Shown here in pieces: positions 6,185 to 7,682 of a DNA stretch of 7,682 nt. Source of the stretch: XYD12-FULL-36-8 sp041739035 (GTDB lineage: Bacteria; Bacteroidota; Ignavibacteria; Ignavibacteriales; Ignavibacteriaceae); assembly GCA_041739035.1 (NCBI GenBank), contig JBGSOQ010000023.1, positions 1 through 7,682 of the forward strand, in the 5' to 3' direction. The notes beneath the pieces were generated by a model. That model searched no databases. It saw only the letters and a program-made list of their open reading frames with translations, and had not been told where the DNA came from. Numbering within the stretch: position 1 is the first letter of the stretch; each line of letters opens with the position of its first letter. A program made the position numbers and the translations under genes.

Positions 6185-6718
6185 ATGCATAAAACTATTA
6201 CAATTTTTGGCAGCTCAATTCCTCAGTATGGGGATGAGCAATACACTGCCGCAGAAAAGCTTGGTGAACTTCTGGCATTAAAGGGATTCAATGTCTGCAA
6301 TGGCGGAAATCTTGGAATAATGGAAGCGGTATCGAGGGGGGCTGTTCTCAATGGTGCAAAGGCAATAGGAGTAACTCTTGATTATACTGGATTTATTCAA
6401 AACAAGTATTTAACAGAAGAAATTAAGTGTTCCTCTTTATTTGAGAGAATCACAAAACTGATTGAGTATGGTGATGGATATATAATTCTTCAAGGTGGAA
6501 CCGGAACATTACTTGAGCTTTCTGCTGTTTGGGAATTGATGAATAAAGATATGCTTCCGGTAAAGCCGATCGTATGCCATTCAAGCATGTGGAAGGAAAT
6601 TGTTGGCGTGATGAATGATCAGCTAAAAAAGGAAAACAGATTAACTGATTTAGTGAAATGCTTTAATTCTGTGGAAGATATTGTTGAGTATTTAACAATT
6701 ACATTGATCAAATCATAA
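6185..6718 (+). CDS. LOG-family protein (putative nucleotide 5'-monophosphate phosphoribohydrolase)
   Basis: This 177-residue cytosolic protein has the Rossmann-like LOG / lysine decarboxylase-like fold. Family members cleave nucleoside 5'-monophosphates, including cytokinin ribotides, to free base plus ribose 5-phosphate; many were misnamed lysine decarboxylases. Visible motifs are IFGSS at 7-11, the phosphate loop NGGNLGIMEAVSRGA at 39-53, LFERITKL at 85-92 with the probable catalytic Arg88, and QGGTGTLLE at 103-111 with the catalytic Glu111. The canonical motif is PGGxGTxxE, so Gln replaces the usual Pro. The length is typical. The ATG at 6185 is chosen over a TTG at 6164 because AAAGGA lies 10 nt before it and the TTG falls in a promoter box. 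The gene is divergent from lhgO and convergent with the glycosyltransferase. The natural substrate is unknown. Confidence 0.88.
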   Translation: MHKTITIFGSSIPQYGDEQYTAAEKLGELLALKGFNVCNGGNLGIMEAVSRGAVLNGAKAIGVTLDYTGFIQNKYLTEEIKCSSLFERITKLIEYGDGYIILQGGTGTLLELSAVWELMNKDMLPVKPIVCHSSMWKEIVGVMNDQLKKENRLTDLVKCFNSVEDIVEYLTITLIKS

Positions 6719-6738
6719 AAGTTCAGAAGACAATTGGC

Positions 6739-6798
6739 TGCCACGAATTACACTAATGAACACAAATATATTAGTGAAAATTCGTGCAATTCGTGGCA
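6739..6798. repeat. Hairpin repeat between convergent LOG and glycosyltransferase genes
   Basis: TGCCACGAATT at 6739-6749 pairs perfectly with AATTCGTGGCA at 6788-6798. Inside it CACTAAT at 6751-6757 pairs with ATTAGTG at 6770-6776 around a 12-nt loop. The right arm carries an extra 11 nt that repeats AATTCGTG. The GAATT-CAC-GAATT pattern resembles short dispersed repeats I associate with this phylum, which is a recollection and not a search result. It lies midway between two convergent stops and could act as a bidirectional transcription barrier, although T-tracts are not in the classic positions. Confidence 0.6.
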
Positions 6799-6815
6799 AA
6801 AAAATTCTGCTATTA

Positions 6816-7682
6816 TTACACTTTAGGTTTTAAGAATTCTCTAACCGCACTATAAACTCGCTCAACATCCAATTCCTTAATGCACTTAAACTTGACATCA
6901 TCTCTAAAACAAATCAGCGGAAGGGGTGAATAGATAAAACATGGCGAACAATCCAGATTTAGCGAAACCATTTTGTGTTCTGTTTTCCAAGGATAAATAT
7001 AATTTGGATTTGTAGGACCAATTATAGCAACTACTTTTAATTGAAGTGCAGAAGCAATATGCATTAAGCTCGAATCGTTTGTAACATAAACATTGCAGCG
7101 TTTCATAACTGCTGCTGATTCTGTTAGATTGGGTGAGGAAACGTCGAAAGCATTCGGCAGATTAATTTGCTTCACTATATTTTCTTTTAATTCGTCTTCG
7201 GTTGGTCCGCCAAAGACTAAAATCTTTGATATGTTCTCTTTAATTAATTTCTTACCAAGTTCAGCAAATTTTTCCGGCTCCCATCTTCTATTAGCTTGAT
7301 TTTTCATCGTTGCCGAGCCCGGATGAAATCCTATTACCAAATCTTTTTCGTCAATATTAAGTTTTTTAAGAAGTGATTCGGCAAAATCATAATCGGTTTT
7401 AATTAATGGGAAATCGAGGGGCGGTACGTCTTTCAATTTATGATTTGCGAGCGTCTCACAAAGCTTTAAGTTAGTCTGAACATTATGCAGAGTATCATTT
7501 TCTAGAATTCTAACATTATTTAGAAATCCCAGATTTTGAAAATCCTTTCTCAAATATTTTACGGCAACTCTCTGCTTTGCCCCGATCAAAAAATTTATAA
7601 CATTATATTCTTTCCTGTTTGAGGGATAAACATTAATTGAAACATCATACTTGCCGCGAAAGGAAAAAATTAGCTTTAATGA
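6816..7682 (-). CDS. Glycosyltransferase family 9 (heptosyltransferase-like), 5' end outside window
   Basis: 288 residues are visible, stopping with TAA at 6816-6818. The frame runs uninterrupted to the right edge, so the true start lies beyond it. A TTG at 7587-7589 is only an internal Leu: residues 11-27 upstream of it (KYDVSINVYPSNRKEYN) are family sequence. The C-terminal nucleotide-sugar domain shows GFHPGS at 118-123, RRWEPEKF at 132-139, LVFGGPTE at 155-162, NDSSLMHIASAL at 202-213 and GPTNP at 222-226. GT9 enzymes transfer heptose or related sugars from nucleotide donors to lipopolysaccharide core or other surface glycans on the cytoplasmic face. Four cysteines at 245, 248, 258 and 267 (CxxC-x9-C-x8-C) lie near the C terminus. 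Donor and acceptor cannot be told. The family normally has about 330-360 residues, so roughly 40-70 are missing. Confidence 0.92.
   Translation of the reverse strand, partial: SLKLIFSFRGKYDVSINVYPSNRKEYNVINFLIGAKQRVAVKYLRKDFQNLGFLNNVRILENDTLHNVQTNLKLCETLANHKLKDVPPLDFPLIKTDYDFAESLLKKLNIDEKDLVIGFHPGSATMKNQANRRWEPEKFAELGKKLIKENISKILVFGGPTEDELKENIVKQINLPNAFDVSSPNLTESAAVMKRCNVYVTNDSSLMHIASALQLKVVAIIGPTNPNYIYPWKTEHKMVSLNLDCSPCFIYSPLPLICFRDDVKFKCIKELDVERVYSAVREFLKPKV

Noticed and set aside
6185..6718. Annotation as a lysine decarboxylase
   Set aside because: The GGxxGxM and GGTGTxxE motifs are those of LOG phosphoribohydrolases; there is no PLP-binding site.
6798..6803. Classical intrinsic terminator formed by the 6739-6798 hairpin and the adjoining A-run
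   Set aside because: On the plus strand the hairpin is followed by A and not T. On the minus strand the T-run precedes the hairpin, which is the wrong order for a terminator.
7093..7299. 68-codon plus-strand open frame inside the glycosyltransferase
   Set aside because: It is antisense to conserved GT9 sequence and has no supporting features.

Overview
The window looks like an AT-rich chromosomal stretch from a member of the Bacteroidota/Chlorobi group, most likely Ignavibacteria or a close relative. The best pointer is the first gene. It encodes a secreted protein with an N-terminal signal peptide and a C-terminal type IX secretion sorting domain containing NYPNPFNPST, a form very common in Ignavibacteria. 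The TAnnTTTG-like promoter boxes and the low GC content agree with this. No tRNA, rRNA, CRISPR array, insertion sequence with a transposase, or phage gene was found.

Layout from left to right. Positions 1-25 hold a terminator hairpin for the first gene. Positions 56-907 (minus) encode the type IX secretion cargo protein. Positions 1034-1480 (minus) encode a stand-alone two-CBS-domain regulatory protein. Positions 1653-4487 (minus) encode a fused transaldolase/glucose-6-phosphate isomerase. Positions 4574-4753 hold a 180-bp inverted-repeat element that resembles a bacterial REP/BIME. Positions 4755-5960 (minus) encode an L-2-hydroxyglutarate oxidase of the LhgO type. Positions 6011-6134 hold a second, unrelated inverted-repeat element in the divergent gap. 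Positions 6185-6718 (plus) encode a small LOG-family (lysine decarboxylase-like fold) nucleotide phosphoribohydrolase homologue. Positions 6739-6798 hold a third hairpin repeat between convergent genes. From 6816 to the right edge (minus) lies a family 9 glycosyltransferase whose 5' end is outside the window.

The genes do not form one obvious pathway. The fusion enzyme links the upper glycolytic hexose phosphates with the non-oxidative pentose phosphate pathway. The oxidase repairs L-2-hydroxyglutarate back to 2-oxoglutarate. The glycosyltransferase probably builds cell-surface polysaccharide or lipopolysaccharide. Each gene seems to have its own transcription signals. Candidate promoters are seen before the CBS gene, the fusion gene, the oxidase and the LOG gene.

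I do not see a new multi-gene system. The most unusual content is between the genes: three different inverted-repeat families fill the three gaps right of the fusion gene. One of them contains four related palindromes, and the two long ones differ by paired, stem-preserving base changes. Three long open frames begin at TTG codons that lie in a ribosome binding site or promoter box, so I moved those starts inward. The glycosyltransferase frame is open to the window edge.
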